A DNA stretch of 64,000 nucleotides, taken from positions 310,001-374,000 of the forward strand of contig NZ_JAJAPW010000001.1 of NCBI RefSeq assembly GCF_020523925.1, written 5' to 3'. The translations under genes and the position numbers were made by a program. This DNA comes from Neotamlana laminarinivorans. GTDB taxonomy: Bacteria > Bacteroidota > Bacteroidia > Flavobacteriales > Flavobacteriaceae. Shown piece after piece: positions 29,078 through 38,780 of this stretch. Under the pieces are notes generated by a model. The model worked only from the letters and a program-made list of their open reading frames with translations. It was not told where the DNA came from and ran no database searches. Within the stretch, counting starts at the first letter, position 1, and every line of letters starts with the position of its first letter.

Positions 29078-30118
29078 TTATTTTGAATATATTTTATTTT
29101 CCTGTTCGTTAACTCGAATAAAGGTTGTTCGTTTAGTAAGTTCTTTTAGTTTGGAAGCTCCTACATAAGTGCAGGTGCTTCTTATACCACCTAAAATATC
29201 TTGCAATGTGTGTTCTACAGGGCCTTTATAGGGAACTTCAACTGTTTTCCCTTCGCTAGCTCTATATTCGGCAACGCCACCAACATGTTTTTCCATAGCT
29301 GTTGAAGAGCTCATTCCGTAAAATTGTTTATATGTTTTTCCGTTTTTTTCTATTATTTTTCCACCGCTTTCATCATGTCCTGCTAGCATTCCGCCCAACA
29401 TAACAAAATCTGCACCAGCACCAAAGGCTTTTGCAACATCGCCAGGAGTTGTACAACCACCATCGCTAATTATTTGACCACCTAAGCCATGAGCAGCATC
29501 AGCACACTCAATTATAGCAGAAAGTTGTGGGTAGCCTACACCAGTTTTAACTCGGGTAGTGCATACAGACCCAGGGCCAATGCCTACTTTAATTACATCT
29601 GCACCACACAATAAAAGTTCTTCAACCATTTCTCCAGTAACAACGTTTCCTGCAATAATTACTTTTTCAGGATAGAGTTCTCGTGTTCGTTTTACAAAAT
29701 TCGTAAAATGTTCAGAATAGCCATTAGCTACATCAATACATATAAATTTTAAGTTTGAGTTTTGTTGAATAATTGTAGCTAGTTTTTTAGAGTCGTTTTC
29801 TCCAATGCCTGTACTTACAGCAATGTAGTTGTTTGCTTTAGCTGTTAATTTAGACGAAAAATTACTCCAATCGTTTATGTTGTAATGTTTGTGAATAGCT
29901 GTAAATAATTTTTTTTCAGATAATGCATTTGCCATTTCAAATGTACCTACTGTATCCATGTTTGCAGCCATTATAGGAATGCCAGACCAAGTTAAAGGGC
30001 TGTGTAAAAATTTAAACTCACGCTCTAAACTTACTTCAGAACGGCTCTTTAAAGTTGATCTTTTTGGACGAAACATGACATCTTTAAAGCCTAATTTTAT
30101 ATCGTATTCTATGCGCAT
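29078..30118 (-). CDS. guaC: GMP reductase
   Basis: A 346-residue enzyme of the IMPDH/GMP reductase family without the CBS insert, as expected for GuaC. The active-site loop is [11 protein letters not shown] with catalytic Cys186, followed by [10 protein letters not shown] and [13 protein letters not shown]. It reduces GMP to IMP with NADPH in purine salvage. Length matches E. coli GuaC closely. The start at 30118 faces the divergent kinase-like gene at 30245 across a 126-base gap. The kdgK gene follows after 28 bases, so the two may share a transcript. Confidence 0.92.
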   Translation of the reverse strand: MRIEYDIKLGFKDVMFRPKRSTLKSRSEVSLEREFKFLHSPLTWSGIPIMAANMDTVGTFEMANALSEKKLFTAIHKHYNINDWSNFSSKLTAKANNYIAVSTGIGENDSKKLATIIQQNSNLKFICIDVANGYSEHFTNFVKRTRELYPEKVIIAGNVVTGEMVEELLLCGADVIKVGIGPGSVCTTRVKTGVGYPQLSAIIECADAAHGLGGQIISDGGCTTPGDVAKAFGAGADFVMLGGMLAGHDESGGKIIEKNGKTYKQFYGMSSSTAMEKHVGGVAEYRASEGKTVEVPYKGPVEHTLQDILGGIRSTCTYVGASKLKELTKRTTFIRVNEQENKIYSK

Positions 30119-30191
30119 AAAAGTGTAAAAAAAATATTAACTGTATATAAAATTAGAAAAATCATATTTTAAAACTCATAAATATATCTAA

Positions 30192-30199
30192 TACTTTTG
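30192..30199 (+). promoter_or_regulatory. Possible -7 element of the kinase-like gene
   Basis: TACTTTTG matches TAnnTTTG and sits 45 bases before the ATG at 30245, within the divergent gap to guaC. No TTG occurs at the expected distance upstream, so support is partial. Confidence 0.35.
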
Positions 30200-30244
30200 A
30201 TAAAGTTAAATTTTATAGATAAGTTTGTTTAAATGTGAATTTTA

Positions 30245-31663
30245 ATGGGGTTTTCTTCAAAATTTAATAGAAATAAACGCACTTTATCTTATTTTGTTCT
30301 GTTTTCAATAGCTATAATATTTGTAATAGCGTATTGTTATATTGAATCTATACTTAACATAGAGGTAACTGCTTTAATATTATTTGTGCTTAGCATTAGC
30401 CAAATTTTTGTACTTCAATTTTTTTTAAAAAATCAATTAAAAAATAAAATAATTGCTAAAAGCCAAAAGCTTAGAATTGATGAGTTAAACAAAAGCTTAG
30501 ATAAGTCTAATAAAATTTTTGAGCACAAATCTATTAACCTTATAAATATGAGTTATGAGGTTCGTACGCCTTTAAACACCATTTTAGGAATGCTTAAAAT
30601 GTTGTCTGAATCAGATTTAGATCAAGATCAAATATTAAAAGTTGAAATCGCAGAATACTCTTCTAAACACTTGTTGCAATTTTTCAATTTGGTTATAAAT
30701 AATGAAGAAATAAAAAAGAATGAGTTTGAGTTAAATAAAAAAGCTGTTGACTTAAAGTCGGATTTAGTAAACTTATTTAAAGTTTTTGAATATCAAGCTT
30801 GGGAACATAATTTAGATTTTGAATACGAGTTTTTATCTGAAAACAAAAATAATAGGTTTATGGTTTTGGCTGATTCTGAGCGAATTCAATTAATATTAAT
30901 AAACCTAGTTAATAACGCTATTAAATTTACCGATTCTGGAAAGATTTCCATTATTATAGATCAAACAATTGAAATTAATGATGACCAAATTATCACATTT
31001 TATGTAAAAGACACTGGAATGGGTATGAAGCCTGAAGAAATAAAGTATTTTTTAGGTAATACAAAAAATAAAAATGATAAAAATAAATTTATAAACGAAT
31101 ACAAAGGTTGGGGTGTTGGTCTGTCAATTTCATATTATTTAGTTGAAAATATGGGAGGCGAATTAAAGTTGGAAAGTAAGGAGCGTGAAGGCACAACATT
31201 TTACTTTACACTACAACTAAAAAAGACCTTAAATATTAAAAATGAAATACCAGATTTTATTCCAATACCTCTTAACAAAATAAATGTTCTGGTTGCTGAA
31301 GATAATCGAATGAACCAAAAAGTAATTCAATTTTTACTTGAAAGAAATGGTGCGCAATGTACATTTGCAAAAAATGGAGTTGAAGCCATAGATTTGTATA
31401 ATGTTTTAGATTTTGATATTATTTTTATGGATATTTACATGCCAGACATGGATGGTTATGAAGCTACTAAACAAATAAAAGAAACTAAAAAATACGCAGA
31501 AAATAAAACGCCTATAATTGCAGTGTCTGCCAGTGCTTTTGAAGAAGATATAATTAAAGCAAAAAAAGCAGGTATAAATGAATTTTTAGCAAAACCCATA
31601 GATGTTGATAAATTGAAGTATATACTACAAGTATATACAGAAGTTGATGTAGCTAAACAATAG
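30245..31663 (+). CDS. Hybrid sensor kinase-like protein with Tyr in place of the phospho-acceptor His
   Basis: A 472-residue protein with two N-terminal membrane segments (~15-33 and 40-60) and a short coiled coil. An H-box region follows, then a HATPase domain (N box near 220-226, DTGMG at 256-260, GWGVGL at 288-293). A C-terminal receiver domain has Asp396 (FMDIYMP) and Lys450. The H box reads NMSYEVRTPLN: codon TAT at 30554-30556 puts Tyr104 where the autophosphorylated His normally stands. ATP binding looks preserved, so it may be a pseudo-kinase, a phosphatase, or a receiver served by another kinase. Its 3' end overlaps the convergent ridA gene by 11 bases. No dedicated DNA-binding regulator is adjacent. 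Confidence 0.88.
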   Translation: MGFSSKFNRNKRTLSYFVLFSIAIIFVIAYCYIESILNIEVTALILFVLSISQIFVLQFFLKNQLKNKIIAKSQKLRIDELNKSLDKSNKIFEHKSINLINMSYEVRTPLNTILGMLKMLSESDLDQDQILKVEIAEYSSKHLLQFFNLVINNEEIKKNEFELNKKAVDLKSDLVNLFKVFEYQAWEHNLDFEYEFLSENKNNRFMVLADSERIQLILINLVNNAIKFTDSGKISIIIDQTIEINDDQIITFYVKDTGMGMKPEEIKYFLGNTKNKNDKNKFINEYKGWGVGLSISYYLVENMGGELKLESKEREGTTFYFTLQLKKTLNIKNEIPDFIPIPLNKINVLVAEDNRMNQKVIQFLLERNGAQCTFAKNGVEAIDLYNVLDFDIIFMDIYMPDMDGYEATKQIKETKKYAENKTPIIAVSASAFEEDIIKAKKAGINEFLAKPIDVDKLKYILQVYTEVDVAKQ

Positions 31664-32033
31664 CAATCATACTTATTTCTACATTAACATTTTTTGGTAA
31701 TTGGGCAACCTGTACTGTTTCTCTTGCTGGGGCTGTAGCCTCATCAAAATAGCTGCCATAAACTTCATTAATTTCATTAAAGTCATCCATATTGCTTATA
31801 AAAATCGATGATTTTACAACGTTACTAAACGATAAACCAGCGGCTTCAAGAATAGCTTGTAAATTTTGCATAACTTGCTTAGTTTCTATAGTGATAGAGT
31901 CCATTACTAAGTTACCCGTTGCTGGGTTCAACGCAATTTGCCCAGAAATAAACAAAGTATTTCCTGCTAATATAGCTTGGTTATAAGGGCCAATAGGGGC
32001 AGGGGCATTTTTGGTAGATATTATTTTTTTCAT
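31653..32033 (-). CDS. ridA: RidA family enamine/imine deaminase
   Basis: A 126-residue protein of the YjgF/YER057c/UK114 family. It has the N-terminal APAPIGPYNQA and the C-terminal PARETVQVAQLPKNVNVEI, whose Arg is the substrate-binding residue of true RidA enzymes. RidA hydrolyses reactive 2-aminoacrylate and related enamines made by PLP enzymes, preventing damage in the cytoplasm. Length equals that of E. coli RidA. It begins 3 bases after the lptD stop, in the same direction, so it is probably co-transcribed, without an obvious functional link. The 3' end overlaps the opposing kinase-like gene by 11 bases. Confidence 0.9.
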   Translation of the reverse strand: MKKIISTKNAPAPIGPYNQAILAGNTLFISGQIALNPATGNLVMDSITIETKQVMQNLQAILEAAGLSFSNVVKSSIFISNMDDFNEINEVYGSYFDEATAPARETVQVAQLPKNVNVEISMIAIV

Positions 32034-32036
32034 TTT

Positions 32037-34796
32037 TTATAAGCTTTTATCGGATTGTTTTCGTTTTTCGTATTTTAAATCTGATAGGAGGCTAGATTTT
32101 ATTCCAATAAAAAAGTTCCATGAGGCATTAGTACTAAAAGGAATCCAGCTAAAATTCATTCTCCAACTTTCTAAATTACGCTCAAAACGTAGTTGTGTGT
32201 AGGTAAATCCTACGTTTTTTAAATCGTAACCAGAAGAGGCTCCAATGGTCCAGTTTTTGGTTAAATCAACATCTCCAGAAAACATTAAAGAGTGTGAAGA
32301 AATTTCGTTTTGGCGTGTTGAGTTAGAGTAGTTAACGGCATAAGCCAAACGCAAGCTCCAAGGTATTTTAAATTTGTAAAAGTTTTGTTTTTCTTCTTCA
32401 TCATCTTTACCTTTTTTATCTTGAATTTGTTCGTTTGCAAAATCTTGGGAAACACCAAATAAATCGTCGTCACGCCCTCCGCTTTGTACGTTTCTTTCTA
32501 TACCATCTTGATTTTTATTATCCTTGCCACCAGAATCGCTAGAAAGCGACCAACTTGCCGTCATGTTTGCGCTAGTTAGCCTGAATAAACTTCCTCCATT
32601 ATCAATATTAAATTTATCAATTTTTGAGTTGTTATTATCTAATGCGTACGGGTCAAGTGTTGCTCCAAAATTTAAGCTTAATTTATTATTAAAAAGCTGA
32701 GTACCTCCGGTTACTCTAACGGCACTCCATTTTAAAGAATCACCAGCAAAATTGTAGGATGTAGAAAAATTTAAGCTATTAAGTAAAGTTACAGTTTTAG
32801 GTTCTGTAGCCGTACTATCTTTATCTTTTACTTTGGCTTCAAGGTTATTGGCAATAGAAATTCCTAAAGAACTTGAGAAGTTCTCGTTTGGTGCACCATA
32901 AATGCTTTCTTCAAAACGTGTATATGATACGTCTTCACTGGTTAAACCATCGGCGCTTACAACCTCGTAAGTGTCATAATACTGATCGAAAGAAGGGTTA
33001 ATACTATAGCTTAATGATGGGCGCATAACGTGCCTTATTTTTTGGATTTTAGGGTCTTTACCTTTTTTCTCGAAGCTAAACAAACCATAAACTGTAGTTC
33101 CTAGGCTTGTGCTAAAATTGTAAGTTCTGTAAGCATCAAAACCATCGACTGTATTATCTATAACTTCTCTATCATCTGTATCAAAAGATCTTTCAATGGT
33201 TTTTAAAGTCCATACTTCATTAAAAGTAGAAGAAGCACTCATGCTTAAATACTTAAATAGTTTAAAATTGGTACTTAGCGGTATGGTGTGAATCATCCCA
33301 ATTTCAGCTTCTTCAAACATTTCTTTTTTAAAGAATAAAGAATCTGTAGTAGTTATTTGGTTTTCGCCTCTAACATTATATTGTAAGTTAATATTTTGTA
33401 TTAATCCTTTTTTGGTACCCTCGCTTGGGGCTAAAGGATATATTCTACCTACACTGGCTTGAAGAGTAGGTAATGTCATGTTAATAACTTGAGTTTGTGA
33501 GTTTTGTGAATGTGTAGCTGCTAAACTTAAAGAAACCTCTGGTTCTCCTGTAAACGTTTTAGAGTATGATACTGAAGATGAAAGGGTGTTATTTAAAAAA
33601 GAGCTGGCATCAACCTGATTTATAGAGTTTTGATAATATGTGCTACTACCTAAGTTTACAGATGCAGAAAAGCGAGATGTTGGGTTTGCTTTTGAGTCTT
33701 GACTATGCGACCATTTTAGGTTGTAAATTACATTTTTAGCATAATCAGAAAATCCACGCTCACTGGTAATTAAACTTTGGTAATTAAATGAGAAGTTTCC
33801 TTTAAATTTATAACGTTTTGCATAGGTATTTTCGACACGAATACCAAAACTGCCATTTGTATAATAGTCTCCCATTACTGCTAAATCTAAATAATCACTT
33901 ATAGCAAAGTAATAACCACCATTTTGTAAAAAGAAACCTCTAGTATTATTCTCTCCAAAGGTTGGAAAAATAACACCTGATGTTTGGGTTTCACTTTGAG
34001 GAAAAAAACCAAAAGGTAACCCTAAAGGCGTAGGAACATCATAAATAAAAAGGTTGGCTAATCCGGTTACAATTTTTTTTCCGGGTACAATTTTTGCCTT
34101 ACGTAGTTTTATGTAGTATTCAGGGTCGTCTAAATTTTCTGCAGTTGTATATTTCGCATTTTTTAAGAAGTAAATCGAATCATTTTCTTTTTTAGTTATA
34201 CTTGCAATTACAGTACCTTCGCCTTGTGCCGTTTTTGAGTTATAAATTAAAGCTTTTTTAGATTCTGTGTGAAATAAAATAGAATCAGGCTCAACTTCGT
34301 TACTAGCTTGCTTAAAAACGGGCTTTTGCGTATAATTGCCTGTGCTATCTACAATTCCTTTAGCGTAAACCGTGTTTTTAACATGATCAATTATAATCAT
34401 ACCAGCCTTAATATTCATGTCGCCATATTCTATAGAGGCATTGTTATATAAATAAAGTTTGTTGTCTTTTTTACTAAAACGTGTATAATCGTCGGCATGA
34501 TAAACCACTTTGTTGTCTAAAAGTTCTTTTTTAGGCTTAATGGAGTCGGTTAATGTGGAATCTTGTTCAATTTCAAGATTAGAAAGTTCAGAAACCGCAA
34601 TACTGTCGGTTTTAACAGTTACCGTATCTTTTTCAGATCGCTCTATGCTAGCTTTCTTTTTCGGGATGTCTTGAGCAAAGCTAAACATGTTAATAAACAT
34701 TGTAAAACTTAGTGCAAAAAGTATTTTAAAGTTGTTTGTACGCAACGCTTTTAAATGTATTTTTGTAAAAGTATGGCTCGATTTTTGAATTGCCAA
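32037..34796 (-). CDS. lptD: LPS-assembly outer membrane protein LptD
   Basis: A 919-residue outer membrane protein. A signal segment (ILFALSFTMFINMFSFAQ) is followed by an N-terminal OstA-like domain (~95-190: VVYHADDYTRFS, INIKAG-type strands). A large domain rich in amphipathic beta strands then runs to the end, as expected for a ~26-strand LptD barrel. It would insert LPS into the outer leaflet and work with the OstA-like protein encoded at 16934-19066. The longest start is a TTG at 34796; another in-frame TTG at 34743-34745 would give a cleaner signal peptide (902 residues), so the start is unsettled. It is divergent from the amidase gene and followed by ridA. Confidence 0.85.
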   Translation of the reverse strand: MAIQKSSHTFTKIHLKALRTNNFKILFALSFTMFINMFSFAQDIPKKKASIERSEKDTVTVKTDSIAVSELSNLEIEQDSTLTDSIKPKKELLDNKVVYHADDYTRFSKKDNKLYLYNNASIEYGDMNIKAGMIIIDHVKNTVYAKGIVDSTGNYTQKPVFKQASNEVEPDSILFHTESKKALIYNSKTAQGEGTVIASITKKENDSIYFLKNAKYTTAENLDDPEYYIKLRKAKIVPGKKIVTGLANLFIYDVPTPLGLPFGFFPQSETQTSGVIFPTFGENNTRGFFLQNGGYYFAISDYLDLAVMGDYYTNGSFGIRVENTYAKRYKFKGNFSFNYQSLITSERGFSDYAKNVIYNLKWSHSQDSKANPTSRFSASVNLGSSTYYQNSINQVDASSFLNNTLSSSVSYSKTFTGEPEVSLSLAATHSQNSQTQVINMTLPTLQASVGRIYPLAPSEGTKKGLIQNINLQYNVRGENQITTTDSLFFKKEMFEEAEIGMIHTIPLSTNFKLFKYLSMSASSTFNEVWTLKTIERSFDTDDREVIDNTVDGFDAYRTYNFSTSLGTTVYGLFSFEKKGKDPKIQKIRHVMRPSLSYSINPSFDQYYDTYEVVSADGLTSEDVSYTRFEESIYGAPNENFSSSLGISIANNLEAKVKDKDSTATEPKTVTLLNSLNFSTSYNFAGDSLKWSAVRVTGGTQLFNNKLSLNFGATLDPYALDNNNSKIDKFNIDNGGSLFRLTSANMTASWSLSSDSGGKDNKNQDGIERNVQSGGRDDDLFGVSQDFANEQIQDKKGKDDEEEKQNFYKFKIPWSLRLAYAVNYSNSTRQNEISSHSLMFSGDVDLTKNWTIGASSGYDLKNVGFTYTQLRFERNLESWRMNFSWIPFSTNASWNFFIGIKSSLLSDLKYEKRKQSDKSL

Positions 34797-34959
34797 AATT
34801 ACATATATTTTTCTGGGATTGATTTAATTTTTGATTAAAAATTTAAATTATTAATTCTTCATAGTTTTATTAAGAATGTAATATTCAAATTTTAGTATTA
34901 AAATTTGTTTTTTAATGTTAATAAAAATTAAGTTAATGCTTTGTATTAAAAAAAAATTC

Positions 34960-36084
34960 ATGATTTTAAAAATAAAAAACATATCAACATCATTAAAAAC
35001 GACTATAGCTTATGTTTTCGTATGCTTTATAATACTATTAACATTTTCATCTTTTTCAAATATAAGTAAAGCTGCAAAACCAAAACCATTTGTGGTGGTT
35101 CTGGATGCTGGCCATGGTGGTAAAGATTCTGGTAATTTAGGAAATGGTTACAGAGAATCTGAAATTGCTTTAAAGGTAGTTTTAGAAGTAGGGAGACTTT
35201 TAGAGAAAACCCCAAATATAAAAGTGGTTTACACACGTAAAACTGATGTATTTATAGATTTGGTTGAACGTGGTAGAATAGCCAATAAGGCAAATGCCGA
35301 TTTGTTTGTTTCAGTACATTGCAATTCACACAATTCTAGCGCCCATGGTACCGAAACTTTTGTATTAGGAACACATAGAAACAAAACTAATTTTGAAGTT
35401 GCAAAAAATGAAAACTCCGTAATTTTCATGGAGGATGATTACGAGAAGAATTATAACGGCTTCGATCCTAATTCACCAGAGTCTGTTATGGGCATCCTTT
35501 TAAGTCAAGAGGAATACTTAGATCAAAGTATAATGCTTGCCAGTGCCATTCAACAAAAATTTACAACCGATTTAAAACGAAAAAACAGAGGAGTTAAACA
35601 AGCAGGTTTTATTGTTTTGCATCAAACGGTTATGCCAAGTGTACTTGTTGAGTTAGGCTTTTTAACTTACAAGCAAGAGGGCGCATATTTAAACTCAAAA
35701 AAAGGGCAATTGCAAATTTCTTCAGCAATTTCTAATGCAATACTAGATTATAAAAGTAAGGTAAACCATAGCGAAAGTGTATATTATGACAGTGTTGAAA
35801 CTAATAATGTAACTACAAATGGTGTAACATTTAAAATTCAAATAGCTGCTAGCTCAAAAGAGCTAGAAACAAAACCCTATAATTTTAATGGTTTAAATAA
35901 TATAACAAGAGAAAAAGAAGGTACACTATATAAATACTATTATGGTAACACCTCTAGTTACGAGTATACTAAGCAATTGGAAGCCGAGGCAAAAGCTAAA
36001 GGATATAATTCTTGTTTTGTAACTGCATTTAAAGATGGTAAAAAAATTGAAATACAAGAAGCATTAAAAACTGATGCTGATTAG
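34960..36084 (+). CDS. N-acetylmuramoyl-L-alanine amidase
   Basis: A periplasmic amidase_3 enzyme cleaving the amide between MurNAc and the stem peptide. The Zn-binding motifs are present: VLDAGHGGKDSG, Glu in GYRESEIALKV, His in VSVHCNSH and the late Glu in SVLVELGFLT. A signal peptide (TTIAYVFVCFIILLTF) precedes the catalytic domain, and the last ~110 residues may form a SPOR-like domain (FKIQIAASSKELE). I choose the ATG at 34960 (374 residues) because it directly precedes the signal peptide; an in-frame ATG at 34915 would add 15 residues. It is divergent from lptD and 48 bases before mlaD. Confidence 0.87.
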   Translation: MILKIKNISTSLKTTIAYVFVCFIILLTFSSFSNISKAAKPKPFVVVLDAGHGGKDSGNLGNGYRESEIALKVVLEVGRLLEKTPNIKVVYTRKTDVFIDLVERGRIANKANADLFVSVHCNSHNSSAHGTETFVLGTHRNKTNFEVAKNENSVIFMEDDYEKNYNGFDPNSPESVMGILLSQEEYLDQSIMLASAIQQKFTTDLKRKNRGVKQAGFIVLHQTVMPSVLVELGFLTYKQEGAYLNSKKGQLQISSAISNAILDYKSKVNHSESVYYDSVETNNVTTNGVTFKIQIAASSKELETKPYNFNGLNNITREKEGTLYKYYYGNTSSYEYTKQLEAEAKAKGYNSCFVTAFKDGKKIEIQEALKTDAD

Positions 36085-36132
36085 TAATGTTTCATTTTTA
36101 TTTTACTTAAATTTGTTTAAAAACTTTTTATT

Positions 36133-37062
36133 TTGAAGATATCAAAAGAAATTAAAACAGGCATTTTAGTAGTATTAGGAATTATCTTATTTATTTTTGG
36201 ATTTAATTATTTAAAAGGCCAAAATTTATTAGAATCTAATAATGTTTTTTATACAGAATTTAACTATAATGCATTAACGCCATCATCCATTGTTACTGTA
36301 AAAGGAAACCCAGTTGGTAAAGTTACCGATATTAAATACGATTATAAAACAGGTAAAACTCGAGTTGCATTTTTTGTAGATGAACAACTAAAATTTTCAA
36401 AAAATAGTAAAATACGTTTATATGAAACAGGATTAATGGGCGGAAATGGTTTAGCTATTATAATTGAAAAAGATGGAGTTTTAGCTAAACCCGGCGATCT
36501 TTTACAATCTGAAGTAGAAGAAGGCTTAGTTACAAGTTTATCAAAAAACTTTTCAGGTTTAAGTACAGATTTAAATTCTACTTTAAAATCTACAGATACC
36601 TTAATGGCTAGCTTAAATAGGTTAGTAAACGATAAATCATCCGATGGCTTAAAAACAACAATTTTAGAGCTTAATCAAACACTGCAATCTTTTAGAAGCA
36701 CATCAAATTCTGTAAACGGATTAGTAAGTAAAAATGATGAAAATATTGCAGATATTTTAGCCAACTTTAAAATAGTAAGTGATGATTTGTCAGATTTGGT
36801 TAAAGAATTAAAAGCATCAGAATTAGGTGCTACGGTTGCTTCATTAAATACAACATTATCCAATTTAAATGGTGTTTTAGATAAAGTAAATAAAGGAGAC
36901 GGAACGGTTGGTAAGTTATTAGAAGATGAAGCTTTGTACAATAACTTAGAAGGCGCAACAAAAGAATTAGAAGCTTTACTACAAGATATTAAGTTACATC
37001 CAAAACGCTATTTTAGGATTTTATCAAAAAAAGAAATACCTTACGAGGAACCAAATAACTAA
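36133..37062 (+). CDS. mlaD: MlaD/MCE family lipid-transport protein (TTG start)
   Basis: A 309-residue protein with one N-terminal membrane helix (ILVVLGIILFIFGFNYL). An MCE domain (~38-115, VTVKGNPVGKVTDI and YETGLMGGNGLAIII) is followed by a long helical C-terminal region. MCE proteins form hexameric periplasmic rings or tubes that carry phospholipids between membranes. The gene starts with TTG at 36133: the codon gives MKISKEIKTG, the family N-terminus, and no nearby ATG fits. The permease and ATPase partners (MlaE, MlaF) are not in the window. The next gene, for an Fe-S membrane protein, begins 17 bases downstream. Confidence 0.87.
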   Translation: MKISKEIKTGILVVLGIILFIFGFNYLKGQNLLESNNVFYTEFNYNALTPSSIVTVKGNPVGKVTDIKYDYKTGKTRVAFFVDEQLKFSKNSKIRLYETGLMGGNGLAIIIEKDGVLAKPGDLLQSEVEEGLVTSLSKNFSGLSTDLNSTLKSTDTLMASLNRLVNDKSSDGLKTTILELNQTLQSFRSTSNSVNGLVSKNDENIADILANFKIVSDDLSDLVKELKASELGATVASLNTTLSNLNGVLDKVNKGDGTVGKLLEDEALYNNLEGATKELEALLQDIKLHPKRYFRILSKKEIPYEEPNN

Positions 37063-37079
37063 TAAACCAACTAAACTTA

Positions 37080-38387
37080 ATGAAATTTATCCCTAATATC
37101 CTTTTCTTAATAGCATTAATTACGGGAATAGTTTTTTTTGCTAAAAACGTAAAAAAATTAATTCGTAATATAAAATTAGGTCAAGATGTAGACGTGAGTG
37201 ATAATAAATCACAACGCTGGAAAAATATGGCAATGATAGCTCTTGGCCAGAGTAAAATGGTAAGACGGCCAATAGCAGGAATATTGCATATAGTAGTTTA
37301 TCTAGGTTTTGTAATAATTAATTTAGAAGTTCTGGAAATTATTATTGATGGTGTTTTTGGTACACATCGTATTTTTTCTTCATTAGGTTCAATATACGGT
37401 ATTTTAATTGCCAGCTTCGAAATTCTTGCTGTATTAGTTATTGTATCCATTTTAATATTTTGGGCTCGCCGTAATGTTGTAAAACTTAAACGTTTCTGGA
37501 AAAGCGAAATGAAAGGTTGGCCTAAAAACGATGGGAATTACATACTATATTTCGAGTTAGTATTAATGGGCTTATTTTTGATTATGAATGCTACAGATGT
37601 TCCTTTTCAAGCCATGAACTCAGGAAATGTAATTTCACAATATTTAGCTCCAATATTCTCAGGACTTTCAGAAACTACACTACATTTTATAGAGCGAAGT
37701 GCATGGTGGTTGCATATTTTAGGAATTTTAGTGTTTTTAAATTACTTATACTATTCAAAACACCTTCATATATTATTAGCATTTCCAAATACATATTATG
37801 CTAAATTATCTCCTAAAGGGCAGTTTAACAACTTAGAGGCTGTAACTAAAGAAGTTAAAATGATGATGGATCCAAACGCAGATCCTTTCGCAGCACCTCC
37901 TGAAGGAGATGAAGACGATGTTCCTGCAAAATTTGGAGCTTCAGATGTAGCGGATTTAAATTGGGTACAATTACTTAATGCTTATACATGCACAGAATGT
38001 GGACGTTGTACTAGCGAATGTCCGGCTAATTTAACAGGAAAAAAGCTGTCTCCTCGTAAAATAATGATGGATACTCGTGATCGTCTTGAAGAAGTAGGTA
38101 AAAATATCGATGCTAATAAAGGTGAGTTTAAAGATGATGGAAAACAACTTTTAGATGATTATATTACTCGTGAAGAGCTTTGGGCATGTACCACATGTAA
38201 TGCATGTGTAGAAGCTTGCCCGGTAAGCATAAACCCGTTGTCAATAATTTTAGATATGCGTCGCTACCTGGTAATGGAGCAAAGCGCAGCGCCAACAGAG
38301 TTAAATAACATGATGTCTAATATTGAAAATAACGGAGCCATGTGGCCATATAATCAAATGGATAGATTAAATTGGAAAGATGAATAA
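37080..38387 (+). CDS. Membrane (Fe-S)-binding protein, HdrC/GlpC-like
   Basis: A 435-residue protein. The first ~250 residues contain about five membrane segments, resembling a respiratory-nitrate-reductase-gamma-like cytochrome b region. The C-terminal part has two 4Fe-4S motifs, CTECGRCTSECP (near 308-320) and CTTCNACVEACP (near 369-381). It resembles the Fe-S electron-carrier subunit of heterodisulfide-reductase or glycolate-oxidase-like systems. The matching CCG-domain protein is encoded 1 kb downstream at 39407-40198, and the two could form a membrane oxidoreductase using quinone. The substrate is unknown. It sits tightly behind mlaD in the same direction. Confidence 0.85.
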   Translation: MKFIPNILFLIALITGIVFFAKNVKKLIRNIKLGQDVDVSDNKSQRWKNMAMIALGQSKMVRRPIAGILHIVVYLGFVIINLEVLEIIIDGVFGTHRIFSSLGSIYGILIASFEILAVLVIVSILIFWARRNVVKLKRFWKSEMKGWPKNDGNYILYFELVLMGLFLIMNATDVPFQAMNSGNVISQYLAPIFSGLSETTLHFIERSAWWLHILGILVFLNYLYYSKHLHILLAFPNTYYAKLSPKGQFNNLEAVTKEVKMMMDPNADPFAAPPEGDEDDVPAKFGASDVADLNWVQLLNAYTCTECGRCTSECPANLTGKKLSPRKIMMDTRDRLEEVGKNIDANKGEFKDDGKQLLDDYITREELWACTTCNACVEACPVSINPLSIILDMRRYLVMEQSAAPTELNNMMSNIENNGAMWPYNQMDRLNWKDE

Positions 38388-38390
38388 TGT

Positions 38391-38780
38391 ATGGTGTACC
38401 GACTTGCTATAGCGATATTTATTTTATTTGGTTTTAACCAAATAAATGCTCAGGTAGGTTACCAAAAAGATTCATTACAAATTAAGGTTTATGCCACTAT
38501 AGATTATGTAGATGGAAACGCTATAGATATTAAAATAAAACATGTTTTTTGCGATTATTGTAGCGAATACCAAAAAAAAAGACTTTCTGAAGAAGCAAAA
38601 CGCCGAACCTTTTATATTAGAAATAATAAAGGCGTTAGAATGTTAAAAGGCACTTACAGGCATGCTGTTTACATAAGGGTTTCAAAAGAAGACCTTGCAA
38701 ATTTAAAAGAAGAAAACATTGAAAATACTAAATACCCAAACAAAAACAAGCCACAAGAATATAAAAATGAAAAATCTTAA
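38391..38780 (+). CDS. Small secreted protein of unknown function
   Basis: A 129-residue protein with a signal peptide ending near INAQ (residue ~21). The mature part is basic, with a Cys-Asp-Tyr-Cys pair (FCDYCSEYQ) and a short beta-rich stretch (GVRMLKGTYRHAVYIRVS). I do not recognise a family. It begins 3 bases after the Fe-S gene, and its last 14 bases overlap the next gene. It therefore belongs to this operon, between the two Fe-S proteins. The CxxC pair could bind a metal or form a disulfide in the periplasm; this is inference. Confidence 0.7.
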   Translation: MVYRLAIAIFILFGFNQINAQVGYQKDSLQIKVYATIDYVDGNAIDIKIKHVFCDYCSEYQKKRLSEEAKRRTFYIRNNKGVRMLKGTYRHAVYIRVSKEDLANLKEENIENTKYPNKNKPQEYKNEKS

